From positions 2,952,753-3,016,752 of the forward strand of contig NC_057019.1 in NCBI RefSeq assembly GCF_000002595.2: a stretch of 64,000 nt of DNA. The letters run 5' to 3'. This document shows positions 27,526 to 39,179 of this stretch, piece by piece. Position 1 is the first letter of the stretch. Every line of letters starts with the position of its first letter. The notes beneath the pieces were generated by a model that searched no databases, was not told the origin of the DNA, and saw nothing but the letters and a program-made list of their open reading frames with translations. The position numbers and the translations under genes were made by a program. This DNA is from Chlamydomonas reinhardtii (Eukaryota > Chlorophyta > Chlorophyceae > Chlamydomonadales > Chlamydomonadaceae).

Positions 27526-28605
27526 AGCGTCAGCTAGCGGTAGCAAAGACGCGGCCCGTGATGTGGAGGCTGTATCAGTACAGGAGTAGTTGACGTGACC
27601 ACGTGTATGTTTCAATGTCATACAGAAGGGTGCCTGGATCCAGTGATCAACAGCATGATTAAACTTGCAGGATGTCTGCAGGTTGCCGCCAGGCGGGTTG
27701 ACGGTGTTACGGTACTAGTTTTGAGCTTGCCTCGAGAATCGCGTCTGTACAGGAGGGCTGCAGGGACTTGAGGGCAGATACCGCACAGCCATGTGGCCAT
27801 GGAGTGACGGCCTCGACAGGGCGCTCGGGCACTGTATCAGGCTGCAGCATGAGTATTATTAGCCGCCCAGAGGCAGCTCCGTGAGGCAGCTCAGCTGATG
27901 CGTGAAAGAGCCAGGGACACTGGAGAGGAGGGACGACGGAGGATGGCGGCTAAGTTGAAGATAGAAGGGTAACAGAAAGTTATTGTAATCGTGTCGATAC
28001 GGGCTCTGAAATTTCCTGACTTGTGACTGGCGGACCATGAGCATATTCAGACCCAATCCACGTCAGGGCGCTCAGGGCCTCATGGGGAGTCCTTTGCATC
28101 GGCGCTTTATGTGTCAGCGCTACAACTTCACAGTGCCGCGCCGGAGAGGCGCCAACCGCTCCACCCCTTCCTCAGCCGTTTCAGCGTGTTGCGTAAAGCC
28201 GTAAAGGCACGTGAACCCGCTCGAAGCCCTTGTGCGAGTCTCCTTGTTACCGCATTCGCTCGCGTTACTCTCTCGTGCTCACCATCCCCTAACTTCATTC
28301 AACACAGCCACTCTTCCTATATAAAATCATACGGCTAACCTGCAGTACCGGTACACATTTGTGGGTCTGCGCATGTCAGGCACTGCCGCGTGTGCGCAGG
28401 GACAGCCACTGCAGTGTTACGGTCATTCATACCTTGAAATAAACCCCAGCCAAACAATTTCCGTAATCTCTCATTACGTCGAAGTTAAGTCTTCAAAACT
28501 TGTGGCGTGCAACCGCAGATACCACGACCACTCACGTGCCTGTGATAACACGATAATGAACGACACACACTTCCCCAATTGATTAAAACAGGTGAGAGGC
28601 GGGGA
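27526..28605. other. Convergent intergenic region, POLQ 3' flank / hydrolase 3' flank
   Basis: No gene is seen in about 1.1 kb. TGTAA at 27984-27988 (+) fits the POLQ transcript end, about 460 bases past the stop. TATAAAA lies at 28319 on the plus strand, but no plus-strand gene follows it before 32 kb. Base composition is more AT-rich than in coding DNA. Confidence 0.5.
27984..27988 (+). terminator. Candidate TGTAA poly(A) signal for POLQ
   Basis: TGTAA, the volvocine poly(A) signal, about 460 bases after the POLQ stop codon. It is the first one noticed downstream. Confidence 0.5.
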
Positions 28606-30535
28606 TCATTGCGAGGCGGGCGCCTCCTTCTCCGCGCCCGTGGGAGCCAGCTCCACCTCAGCCTCCGAGCCCGACACCGAGGCAGACGCCAAGCCCACCA
28701 CATCATCCTCTCCAATCAGGACGGGTGCGCTGCTGGTGCTGCTGGTGCTGGTGGTGCTGGTGCCCACTTGGGCGCAGGTGGGGCGGCCCGCCATGACGGC
28801 CTCCAGCCAGGGCAGCAGGTGGCTGTGCACTAGCTCGGGCCGGTCGTCGTGCAGGCAGTGCCCCACGTCCTCCAGCATCACAAACGACGTGTCGGGCCGC
28901 TTGCCGGGCAGGTCCTGTGGTCAGCGCGGTGGGCGCGTGGCAGGGCACGTGGCAGGCATCGGCGCTGAGCACTGACACAAGATGCTGGGCGAAGGTAAAG
29001 GGCAAGGGGACACTCCTAGGGCAGCATGGCGTGCCTCAGCCCGGAAAGTAGGTCACCCTCCCTCGCATGGAAACCCCTACAACACGCCATAAATCCAACA
29101 TGCATTGCCAATTCCTGCGACCGCCACATCCGCACCTTGAGGTACTTGCCCACGGGGCCGTCCGCGGGCGTGAGCGTGTCCTTGTCTCCCCACAGCACCA
29201 GCAGCGGCCCCTTGAGCTGCGGCATGAGCTGCCAGGGCTTGGGGCCGGGCGGACCGGTGATGACGGATACGAACACCTCGCGAGCACCCGGGTCCTGGCT
29301 GGGGGCTAGGATCTCGTCCACTAGGCGCGCATCCACCTTGCTGGGGTCGCGGTACACGCCGTCCTTGAGGATCTGTGGGAGGACGTCCGAATGCAAGCGT
29401 TAGGGAACAACTTGGTGGGATGAGAAGGTGGGGGCGGGAGTTGCGCAGCAAGGCTGCGCGTACGCCACGAACGTGCGGGAGCCGGCCCGCCGCGAACCAG
29501 CTCCGATGGACTTATGCACCCAAGGCAGTCACGTTCTTGTGTTGCATCACCGTAGCACTAATGCTGCTCAACCGCAGCCGCGCCAGTGCCGCCACGAGCT
29601 AGTCCCAGTCCAAGCGCTCGGGCAATCCCCCCTGGGTTTTGCTTGTCGCGTCCGCGTGCCTGTCTTGTGCTGTTGTGCGCGTCACCGAGCCCGGGCGGCG
29701 ACATTTATCGCCGGCGCCGCTCGCCCTGCTGCTCCGCGACGCCTCGGCCCACATCCCATAAGTATTATCGCTCGCAACTAACGCCTCTGCCTGCACTCCC
29801 GTTTTCGTTGGTTGTGGTTTAGTTTGGGCTGGTATTTACACCCCCCCCCCCTGCCCAGCTCCGGCTCGCCCTCTCGCACCTGGCTGATGTTTTCCTTGCG
29901 CGCGAGGTTCTTGAACAGCGCCGCCGACACGGCGGGGATGGACAGCAGGAAGTCGATCAGCAACAGCAGCGGGTACACGGCCACGATGCGCCAGTCGCCG
30001 ATCACGCCCTTGTTGTTCATCGCGCCCGCCGAGTTCAGCAGTACCGTGCCACGAACCGCACCCTCCGGAGCCGCCACGTTGGTCTGCATGTGATGCACAC
30101 CGACAAGTGCAAGGGCAGTTAGCCGTCAGACGGTCCGTCAGACTGCACGGACGTCACACATTCCCAACCCTATGCCACCACCCGTGCACACTGGATGCCG
30201 CACCGCATCTGTGCCGCAGCCCTGCTCGCCATCCGCCCCATACCGCCTGCCGCCCCTCAAGCCCTCAGCCCACACACCGCCATCCATCTCTCTGCTCCCA
30301 CCCCCGACCTCGCCCCGCCCTGCCACACCGCGCCACACGCACCATGAGGCACGCCAAGGCGCCGATGCTGTTGCCCACCAGCACGGCCGGCTTGCCGCCC
30401 ATGAACTCGGCCATGAAGTCCACAAGCAGGTCGCGCCACAGCTCCATGCTGCCGTGAGAGAGGCGGTGAGGCAGGGCAGGCGTCGGGTGATGACGTTGTG
30501 TGTGAATGCGCATGTGTGTGAATGCATGTGTGTGT

Positions 30536-30571
<36 letters not shown>

Positions 30572-31747
30572 TGTGTACACGGCAACCGATGTGGACGGGG
30601 ACAAGTGTTGGCTGAGCGGCGGAGAGGCCGCAGGCGGTATGGGGCGGACGGCGAGCAGGGCTGGGGCACCGTAGTGCGGTGTTGTGCACAAGGAAGCCAA
30701 TACGCGCAGGACAGTGTATGCGATGCAGGCTTGCGGCCGCGGATTACCTCGAGAGCATACTTGACCACTGCGTGCGTGTGTGTGTGTGTGTGACGTGCAC
30801 GCGGCAACTGATGCGCAGTGTGCTGTTCCCTCTCCCTCACGCTCTAGCAGCCTCGCTGAGATATGCAGACACGGCCGCCCACCTGTACTGGATAATAGGC
30901 TTGGAGGAACCGCCAAAGCCCAGCAGGTCGATGGCGTACACCTGCAACAAATGTGTGCGACCAAAGATTGAAAGAAGGCGGCTGCACGGCTGCATGCGGT
31001 TGCATGATTGGAGTCTAGCACCGTGTACGGGGCCAGAGGCTACAGGCTTACCACAGACTCCCAATAACACAGGGTATCGAGAGCATAGACCTTCGCACAG
31101 CCCTCCCACAGACACTCCTCCTGGTTGCCTCATCCCACCATTGAATCATCCCGTCATCCCTTGAAACGCGAGTCAGCCCCACATCACACACTCCGGGTCC
31201 CATACCGCCGACACCCTCCGGCCTCCACTGCAGCGCACTCCACTCCGCTTTGCCACGTACCTTGTATTTCTGCCCGAGGGTCCGCAGCTGGTGGCGGTAA
31301 TGGAAGGAGCTCAGGCCAAAGCCGTGCACCAAAAGGATGGGCTCGCCGCAACCCGCCGTTTTATAGGAAATGGTGTAGCCACGCCACTTCCCTGTACCGT
31401 GCGTGCAGCAGTTGAGCATGGGAGCAGTTTCGCCCGGGTCCCCGCAGTCCTGCTATTGGCAGCTTGCACCCTTACATAAGGCCCTGCATAATTGTCTCAC
31501 AGGTATGGGTGGTCCAGCCATCGCCCTGGTCGTTTGAAGGCGCGGCGGGCGCCGGGGTGCTGGCCGGGGACGGGGCAAGACCAGGGGCAGCGGCCGCGAA
31601 AGGGTTCACGCCGGCCGCGTCAGCCGCTGCGCGGGCAACAGTGCTAAGACGCCGGTTCGTACGAGCAGCGACCACGGGCAGTGTGGCGGTGCGCGCGCAT
31701 GCACGCTTCAGCAGCGCGTTAGACGAGTGGCTCTGAAGGGCCTGCAT
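28606..31747 (-). CDS. Alpha/beta-hydrolase, probably plastid
   Basis: Serine hydrolase of the alpha/beta fold, close to plant chloroplast members of the At4g36530/pheophytinase-like group; the substrate cannot be told. The first exon is Ala/Arg/Ser-rich with no acids in its first 40 residues, as in a chloroplast transit peptide. Then come WKWRGYTISYKTAG, the oxyanion-loop motif LLVHGFGLSSFHYRHQ, YAIDLLGFGGSSKP, the nucleophile elbow VLVGNSIGALACL, LLNSAGAMNNKG, the acid in LLVLWGDKDTLTP and the catalytic His in LEDVGHCLHDDRP. The tail is Ser/Thr-rich. Start is the ATG at 31745-31747; the first donor (ACCT|GTGAG) joins in frame to TGG AAG TGG. Introns around 30.1-30.9 kb contain GT repeats and an inverted repeat flanking the nucleophile exon (30343-30448). 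Confidence 0.85.
30209..30273 (+). repeat. Left arm of imperfect inverted repeat in hydrolase introns
   Basis: About 65 bp, matching the reverse complement of 30607-30671 at roughly 85-90% by eye, with a shared core CAGCCCTGCTCGCC. The arms flank the exon at 30343-30448. Confidence 0.7.
30525..30571. repeat. (GT)n microsatellite
   Basis: GT run inside a hydrolase intron, followed by GATGTGTACACGGCAACCGATG. A related GT run followed by GACGTGCACGCGGCAACTGATG lies at 30770-30812, so the unit is duplicated within the gene. Confidence 0.8.
30607..30671 (-). repeat. Right arm of imperfect inverted repeat in hydrolase introns
   Basis: Reverse-complement partner of 30209-30273, about 335 bp away across the nucleophile-bearing exon and a GT microsatellite. 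Confidence 0.7.
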
Positions 31748-32073
31748 TTTTGCAGCGACAGTTTACCTATTGCGCGCAGTGTTGACAAACTAAGACGTCT
31801 TATGAAACAATGCTTCGGAATTGTTACACAGGGCTCGAGTGCGCTTCAACCATTTGTTCCAAGTTACAAGCAATCCGCTGCAAATGTCTCAGGGCAAACA
31901 GCTCTACTAATCACACACTATTCGCTCATTCGATCATTTGCGCCAAGTGATACCCACGCAGAAAGAGACAGTTGAGAAAACCCCGCTAATCGAGCGTGTT
32001 GAGCTGACACGAGAGCCCCAGTGGCCTTGAGCTCGTGACCAACCCCAACATTTGTGAGGGATCAGCACCCGCA
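31748..32073. other. Divergent promoter region, hydrolase / profilin-like gene
   Basis: 326 bases between two outward-facing start codons. AT-richer than its surroundings. No specific binding site can be supported. Confidence 0.45.
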
Positions 32074-33336
32074 ATGAGCGGGCAAAGCGGGGCGATTGCG
32101 GAAGCTGCGAAGGCATCTCTGAAGGACGCTGCCAAGTTTCTGTTCTTCAATGAGCAGGGGACAGTGCTGGCGTCTAACTTCACCGTAAGCAGGCTGTGCT
32201 CCTATGCCTACCTCGCACCCTGCTCGCTAACCGTGCTCGGGGGCGCTGCACGCACCTGCAGGTGGAGCCAGCAGAGCTGAAACCTCTGCAGGCACTCTTT
32301 AATGACCGCGACGACGCCATTAAGCATGGCATAATCGTCCTAGGGACTCGCTACGAGGTAGGGGGGCGTGGCGCCGGTGGTCAGCGTGTGCAGGCGGGGT
32401 CTCGTCAGGGTCCGCTTCCAGCTGCGCGGTGCAGCAGGTATCTCCTTTATCCATGGATGGCATCTCATAGGCCTTGCCGCCAACTGCGTTCTCAACAGCG
32501 GTCTTGCCTTGGAGTGAAAGGGATATGTTCGCAGGGTCGTAGCGTGCGTGGCTGCGGATGCCAGCAGCTTTGCTTCCCTGAGACCATGCAGATACCACAC
32601 GCACGCATGCCTTGGCGGGCTGTGTCAGTCTATGATGGCAAACCGTACTGTTTTTTGCATCTGTTGTCAGGGTCGGACCGGTAATGACCTACACTATTTC
32701 CCTCACCCTAAGACATATGGCCTTCTGCTCCTGCACATGCGCGCGCGCCTGCACGTACATACGGTACTGAACAATGATACACATACCGTACGCACATGTT
32801 ACATGTACACACACAACTCGCTCCCATCGCTACGTGGCGGCTGCATTACGACCTGCCACCGCAACGGCCCTGCCCTGCCTTGCCATGCCGACTGCAGGTG
32901 CACCGCCACCACCCCCCGCTGGTTTACGGCCGCCAGATGGGCGGCGTGCCGGAAGAGAGCGAGGGCTGTGCCGTGTGCAAGGTGGACACGGGGCTAGGCG
33001 GCCAGCCCTGCTACGGCCTTATCACGTACCAGTAAGTTGGCGCGGACGCGCGCGCGGGTGGGGTGTGCCGTATGGAACCTACGAGGCCTCCGGCCGTTTC
33101 TGGTATCGTGCAGTAAGCGGCTTAGTAACTGTACGTCGGCACCTGCGTGCGGCCGGGTGTGTCGCATCGTCCGGTGTGCCGGCTGCAGATGCACTCTACG
33201 TGCGCACGTGCGTCGTCACGCCCCTGAACTTCTGCCCCTCCTTGTCCGGCTCTGCCTGCCCCGCAGGATGCCCAACATTTCGGCGCGCATGGTGCCTCTG
33301 CTACAGAAGTTCTGCCAGGAGAACCTTGAAGCCTAA
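32074..33336 (+). CDS. Profilin-like small protein
   Basis: A 136-residue protein from four exons: 32074-32184, 32262-32357, then VHRHHPPLVYGRQMGG to ITYQ (phase 2 donor at CA|GTAAGT), and MPNISARMVPLLQKFC to the TAA at 33336. Length and layout (IIVLGTRYEVHR, YGR, CAVCKVDTG, GLITYQ) resemble divergent profilins of ciliates and sperm (profilin-4 type), which bind actin monomers or lipids. It is not the canonical algal profilin, whose sequence differs, and the family call rests on pattern only. The start is the ATG at 32074. There is no signal peptide or membrane segment. A role in cilia would be inference. Confidence 0.6.
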
Positions 33337-34303
33337 TGTGATGCCCGATACCGGCATGGCGTGATGCTAGCATGGCCCCGGATGTGGGCGTGGGAATGGA
33401 TGCATGCTTCAGGTGACGAGGCCCAACACCGGTTGAGAGTTTGACAGGCCGTGATTGAACAGACAATGGCTGATATGCATTAGTGCAAGTGGGGCGAGGG
33501 AGCACATGCTGGTACTTAAGGACAAGTCGTTGGGTCGCACGGCACGGTCTCAAGACGCTTCAGTAGGCTCAAGCGTTCGGTGGGGCGGTTCATGTGGGTC
33601 CTGTGAACTGCATGGGTGCGCGTTCTACTCATCAGGAGTGCTTGATTAAAGCTCATGAAAGCTTCTGTACATAGTGCTGTTATAAAAGGAACTGCGGAAC
33701 GGAAGGTTACGCGTCTGGGGGCGCATTGCCCGGTTCACCGGTTGCCTCTTCTGTAGGCGATATCTGCTTGACACGGACCAGTTCACCCCATCTTCCATTC
33801 ACTCGTGCCGTTGCCAACAACAACGCCACCGCAAGACAGCACATGTACTGCACCGTTTTAGCACGCGACAGTGACGGTACGCATCGCGGGGAGCCCAGAG
33901 TCCCTTGGGTTGCAGCGGATCACACGTCCATACACAGTGTCCGATATCCTGGCCGATAGAAATGGCAATGCATGTATGACTGTGGATGCCGGGAGAGACG
34001 TCCAGACGCCATGACTATGGGAGTACACAAGGCCCAAGTCCGCAGATACTAGGCCATCCTACCAAACCCGATAAGTACATGCCCTCGTGTCAACGCTCCT
34101 GCCTACTGGTGACCTCAATACGCACACAGCACCCTTGCCGGCAAGGCCTGTCACTGACAGACCGCCATGACGCTCGCTGGGGTTACCTTGCCCTGACGCT
34201 GGGGCATTTGTGGATATAATGTGTTTCATACACAGTGCTGTGCTGGAAAGAACCATGCGTGCATACCTGCAGCGCGGGCGCGCATCTAGTGTAAGTCAGC
34301 GCT
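33337..34303. other. Convergent intergenic region, profilin-like / epsin 3' flanks
   Basis: About 970 bases with no supported gene. It should hold both 3' untranslated regions. TATAAAAGG is present near 33681 (+), but no gene follows it. The nearest plus-strand TGTAA noticed is near 34291, close to the epsin stop, so transcripts may nearly touch or overlap. Confidence 0.45.
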
Positions 34304-37300
34304 CTAGAACCCTAGCCCTGCAAACGGGTCGTTGCTCTTTTGCCCCGCAGCCCCGTGCGCCGCGCCCGCCTTGTTCATTGCCATGGTCGCGCCGCCCGAG
34401 CTAGCCGCGCCGCCGGAGCTGGCTGCGCCGCCCGCACCAGCACCGGCAGGGGGAGCAGGGAAAGCGTTGAAGGACGGCGCAGCGGGGGCGGGGGCGAACG
34501 GGTCTGCGAAGGGGTCCCTGGCGGCGGCACCTGCAGGCAGGAGGGTTGTGCAACAGATCAGTGCCATACCCCCCACGCGCTAGCGGAAGCACACGCCACG
34601 GCAAGACAATCCTTGAAAAGTGCCATATGCACAGCGCACTCACCGTGCGATGAGGACCGGTTGCCGCTCATAAAGTCGCCAAACCCACTGCTCGTCGCAG
34701 GCGCTGTCGCCATGGTCGACGGCGCCGGCGCAAACGGGTCGAAGGCCGCCGCAGGTGCTGGCGCTGGTACCGCTGGGCGCGAAGCCGCCGCGGAGCCGCC
34801 GCTTGCCAGTGCCGCGAAGGGGTCTGCCCCCGCTGCAGGCTGCGGCGTGCGAGCCGGTGCCGCCGCCGCCGGCGGCGGAGCCCCGAACGCGTCGAACGGC
34901 AGCGGCGGGGGCATCGCCTGCTTGGATGCGGCATTGCCCGCCGTCATCATGGGCTTGGGGGCACTGGAACTGCTTCCGGACAGCACTGCAAAGGGGTCAG
35001 CGGCGGCGGGGGGCGGCGCCGCCGGCCGCGCGCCTGCACCAGAGGAGGATGCTAACGCCGCGAATGGGTCCGCCGCCGGCGCAGCTGGCCGTGCCGCGAA
35101 AGCAGCAGCGGGCGCCACCGGCGCGGCGGGCAGCTCAGCGAAGTCGTCGAATGACAGCGGCGGCGGCACGCCCGGCTTGGAAGAGGTACTCGCGTGCGTC
35201 GCTACCGCGGGCTTAAAGCCGCCCAACGAGGCGCTGCCACCCTGGGTCGGACACAGCAAACAGGTTGACAGGGTCAACGACAGCAGCCCGACAACGTGAT
35301 CGGATTAGGGTCGTACGCCTCCAAATCGGCCATGCTGGCAGTGGTTACGGTATGGGTCGCAAGTCATTGGTGACACAAACTCACAGATGTTGCTGTGGCC
35401 GCGGTGGGTCCAGAGGCGAGCACGGCAAAGGGATCCACCGGCGCGGCCGGAGCCGCAGCGGGCGCCGGCGCAACAGCTGGCGCCGAGCCGAAAGCGTCCC
35501 AGTCCGAAGCAGCGCTGGCCGCGGGCTGTGACTGAGCGGGCTGCGAGGATGTGGGGCCGCTCAGCTCCCCAAACAGGTCCAGGGTGTTGCTCGCGGCGGG
35601 CAGCGGCAGCGGCGGCTTGGCAGCACCACCGGCGCCCGGAGGCGGTGCCAGCTTGCCTGCGTGCCATAGAGTGGCAGCACATGGCGTTAGCTTGGACTGT
35701 GACAACACCTGCGCTCGTCGCCAGCACGGCACGCACACAGCGCTCAGCGTTCCTGCCTGCCTTACCTATGGTTGCACCGCTGGGCGGCGGCGCGATGGGC
35801 ATGGACGCGAACGTGGCGGCCACCGCGGGGTTGATTTTGATTTCGGACAGCTTCTTGGGAGCCTTGGCGCCTGCGCATTACCCAGATTAAGCCCGTTCAT
35901 TTAGGGGCATCCATTGACAAGCCAGGCCGCGGCGCTCTGACCCCGGATACGTGCGACGACAATGCCGCAGTCATGACTGCATGTCTCGGTGTGCCTCGAA
36001 TACCGACATGCTGTAAGTCCCAAGGCTGGCAGTCATCACAGGCTCGTCCTCTACACCACAGGCGCACCTGCGGCCGGCACGTCTGCCAGACCCGGCGGCA
36101 GCGCTGACGGCGGCGGCTCCGGCAGCGCGCCCTCCGCCTTCAGCCGCTCTATCCGCTTGCGGGTGGCCTCGAATGGGTCCTCGCCCTCCTCGGGCCCCAC
36201 CCCAGACCCAGCCGCCGGTCCAGTGCCGCGCAGCCCACCAAAGCCGCCGCCCGAGTGGCCGGCGGCTGTGGGGTTGTTGAAGGCGTTAAAGGTGTTGGCG
36301 TTGGAGCCCGATCCGGTGCGGCTGTGGTGGCTGCTGCTGCTGCCGGCAGGCATGTGCACGCTCTCCGTGCCGGGGTAGGCCTGCTGGGGGCGCGCAGGAA
36401 GCCATGTCAGCTGTGGTGCAAGGCCGTGGTGCAGGGGCGGGCCGTGCAGCGCATGCACGTGCGCCTTGTCTTGGTCCCGGCATATGCAGATACTGTGCAT
36501 CCCGTGTGGCCCCTCGGCGCACGTGTAGGCATGCTCGCATGGCGTGCGTGAGGATGCACCGTCAAGTTGCGGGGTTAAGGGTTGATTGGTTGATTTCAAC
36601 CAGGGCATGGCCCGGTCAACATTTTCAGTATGTTTTGTACATCATCACCCATGATCCTGGACGGCGTGGTTGCAAGGTACCGTGCATATGTGTGTGTGGG
36701 GGGGGTGCATCATGGCCAAGATGAGAACCAGCCCGCCAACTGGCAACTCCACCAGCCGACCCAATTCCACCGCAAACCATCTGCAATAGCAAACCTCGAC
36801 GCTGTTTACCTGGCGGCTGCTACTGGAGCCGAAGCCCCCGCTGCCCGACCCAAAGCGGTCGCCACCATATCCGCCGCCGCCGCCACCGCCGCCACCGAAG
36901 GCGCCCGACCCAGATCCAAAGCCGCCGCCGCCGTTGCCGAAGCCGCTGCCGCTGCTGCCATAGCCGCCGTAGCCACCCACGTTACCGCCACCAAATCCGC
37001 GCATGTCCGACGACGATACGCCCTTATACTTGTTGGCGTTTTTGGCAGCCTGGCAACGTCGGGGTACATAACAGCACACACGGCGTGCGGCCAATACCAT
37101 TCAATCCATGTGCTGCAGCTGCCAGCCGCCCCGGACAGGCATGGGGGTGCGCGGGCGCACAGAGCTGGTGGACAGGACGTGGCATAACTGATGGGGAGCA
37201 GCTAACCTTTTCACGCTCCTGGCGAACGCGGTCGGTGTTGCTGACGAGTGAGGCCAGCTCACCCGCCCTCTGCCGCACGTTGACACCCTGCACAGCGCAC

Positions 37301-38225
37301 ACGGCGAACCACACTTAACGACAATGAAGCCCCCGGACGCGTCTGTAGGCATGATGCCTGCCATGGTGATCCCACAGTTCTCTGCCCTCTGCAAGTAATG
37401 AGACGGCATATGCTGGGCACCAAGCACGTCTGGCTCTCCCGAGTGTTTCCTTACTGTCCGACTTACGTGGTCCTTGCCCTGCGGGTCACGGTACTCAAAC
37501 TCATCACGCAGTCGCTCCAGCGAGGACACGCTGCGGTTGAGCTCGTCTACCACACGCTGCAGGTTGCGGCAGGTCAGCGGGACAGCCGTGGCTAAGCCAG
37601 GGGAGCGCATGGGATGGAGCCGTAGGGTGATTGCGCCAATGAACGGCTGTTGCGTTGCACGCGCAACGCCCCCTTCCCACAGCTCACCCAAGGCCCGTTT
37701 TTAACAAGGTACTCGAGCAGCAGCAGCGCCTTGTAGCACAGGCGCCAGTTCTCGTCCCGCATCTGTGAGCACACGCACGGCAGGGGAAGCCACAGGTGGA
37801 GGTGAGGAACGTGGCACGGGAGCCGTGTGTCCACAGTCAGAGCTGCAGCTGGGCACAGCGCATAGCGCTTCAACTGCCATAAGCCCTGAAACAAAGATTC
37901 ACAGCTGCAGTACCTGCAGGCGCTCGCTGATGACGTTCATGATGAGGTTGTATTTCTCTGGGTCCTCCGCTGCACGCGCAATCTCCCCCATCGCGGACCC
38001 GTGGGGTCCCCATGGCTCCTCGTTGGTCGCCTCCAGCACTTTGAGCTGCGCACCGGAAATGAAGAGCGAGGCGCGGGATCATCGCAAGTCCGCACTTATT
38101 CTGTCTGCCTGCAAGCGTGATTTAGCCAGAAGCCCTACCTCTATCTCTGTGACATTGAGAGCGAGCGCTTTGGCCTTGCTGACAACCCCTTGTACTAGCG
38201 AGTTGAAATTCAGGTTGCCCAACAT
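34304..38225 (-). CDS. Epsin: ENTH-domain endocytic/clathrin adaptor
   Basis: Membrane-bending adaptor that binds phosphoinositides through its N-terminal ENTH domain and recruits clathrin adaptors through its tail. ENTH exons: MLGNLNFNSLVQGVVSKAKA, LEATNEEPWGPHGSAMGEI, YNLIMNVISERLQMRDENWR, CYKALLLLEYLVKNG, LRDEFEYRDPQGKDHGVNVR, and ending near KNANKYKGVSS. A Gly/Ser/Phe-rich stretch follows (36.8-37.0 kb), then EDPFEATRKRIERLKAEG, KLSEIKINPAVAATFAS, LDLFGEL (clathrin-box-like) and a long Ala/Pro tail. Nine DPF tripeptides, typical AP-2 ear ligands, are spread from EDPFEAT to the C-terminal DPFAGLGF. No ubiquitin-interacting motif was recognised, closer to plant epsins and EpsinR than to animal epsin 1. 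Start ATG at 38223-38225. Confidence 0.88.
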
Positions 38226-39179
38226 CCTGCTTTGAGCCTAATAGGCGTTGATGTTGATCCAACCCTTAAAAAACGAACTCGCTTCACAAACACGTGTGAC
38301 CAAACACGGTAACTGGAGTTCTGCAGCAGCCACCAGCAGCGCTGCGGCGCCAATCAAAGCATGTATGTCCTATGGAGACAAGGGTTACAGGGTAAGGCCA
38401 GAATTGCCATAGGCATGCGATGGGCCAAGAGAATTTGCGATGGGGGTGGTTAACCCAGGCAGCCCCTGTTGCCCCCCCCCCCCCGAGCGCCCCTCCCCCC
38501 CCTCTTTCCCACTCCCGCAGCCCCACGGCAGCGCCACCACACGAGATCCGGAGCCCAACCACAGCTCACAATATATTGCTGAATGTTCTACTAGTGCAGT
38601 GGCTTTCACCATTTCCGCGTCTCGGTGCCTTGCGGCCCGCTTGCTTCTTGCTGTTATGACCACACGCCGAGCGGAGTGAACCTTGCTAATGTGTTCCCAT
38701 TGTTGACCCCACGCATTTCCTAGCCGCTTCGCTGTTCAGTTAGTGGCAAGTTAACCTGTAAGATTTGTGCAAATGGGAAGGATCGGCACGCCACGCATCG
38801 AGCTGTCACCTCGCCTGCCCATGCTACCCCTGTGAACAAGCTGAAAATTTGTCACATGTAGACTTACATTAGTGCTGCCACAAAATCATTAGGGAACTTG
38901 CAGTCGCACCTTCGTGAAGGCCACAGTGTGCCACATTCCGCCTGTTTACTGCAGCTAGCTTCAACTGGAAATAGAAACTGCTAGGCAGCACTCTAAGCAA
39001 TACGATAAGACGTCGTTGGGCTTGTGGCCTGAGCCGCGGGCCTCACTCAACCTTTGAAAGCGCGAGGGCCCACGCTTCCTGTGTAATCCGGCCATTTACG
39101 TTCTTGTTGCGCTCTTGTCCTATTAAAGGACGCTTGCACGGGCAGGGGCAGGGGCAGGGCGCACTGAACAGCCAGCAAC
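38226..39179. other. Divergent promoter region, epsin / BBS3
   Basis: About 950 bases between two outward-facing genes, with a C-rich tract at 38472-38515 (a run of 13 C followed by CCCTCCCCCCCC). Nothing coding is recognised. A G/C-run of this kind could form a quadruplex on the minus strand, which is inference. Confidence 0.45.

Noticed and set aside
28319-28325. TATAAAA considered as a promoter
   Set aside because: No plus-strand gene begins within 3 kb downstream, and the neighbouring genes converge here.
34340-35299. 319-codon plus-strand open frame
   Set aside because: Shadow of the epsin Ala/Pro/DPF tail on the other strand.
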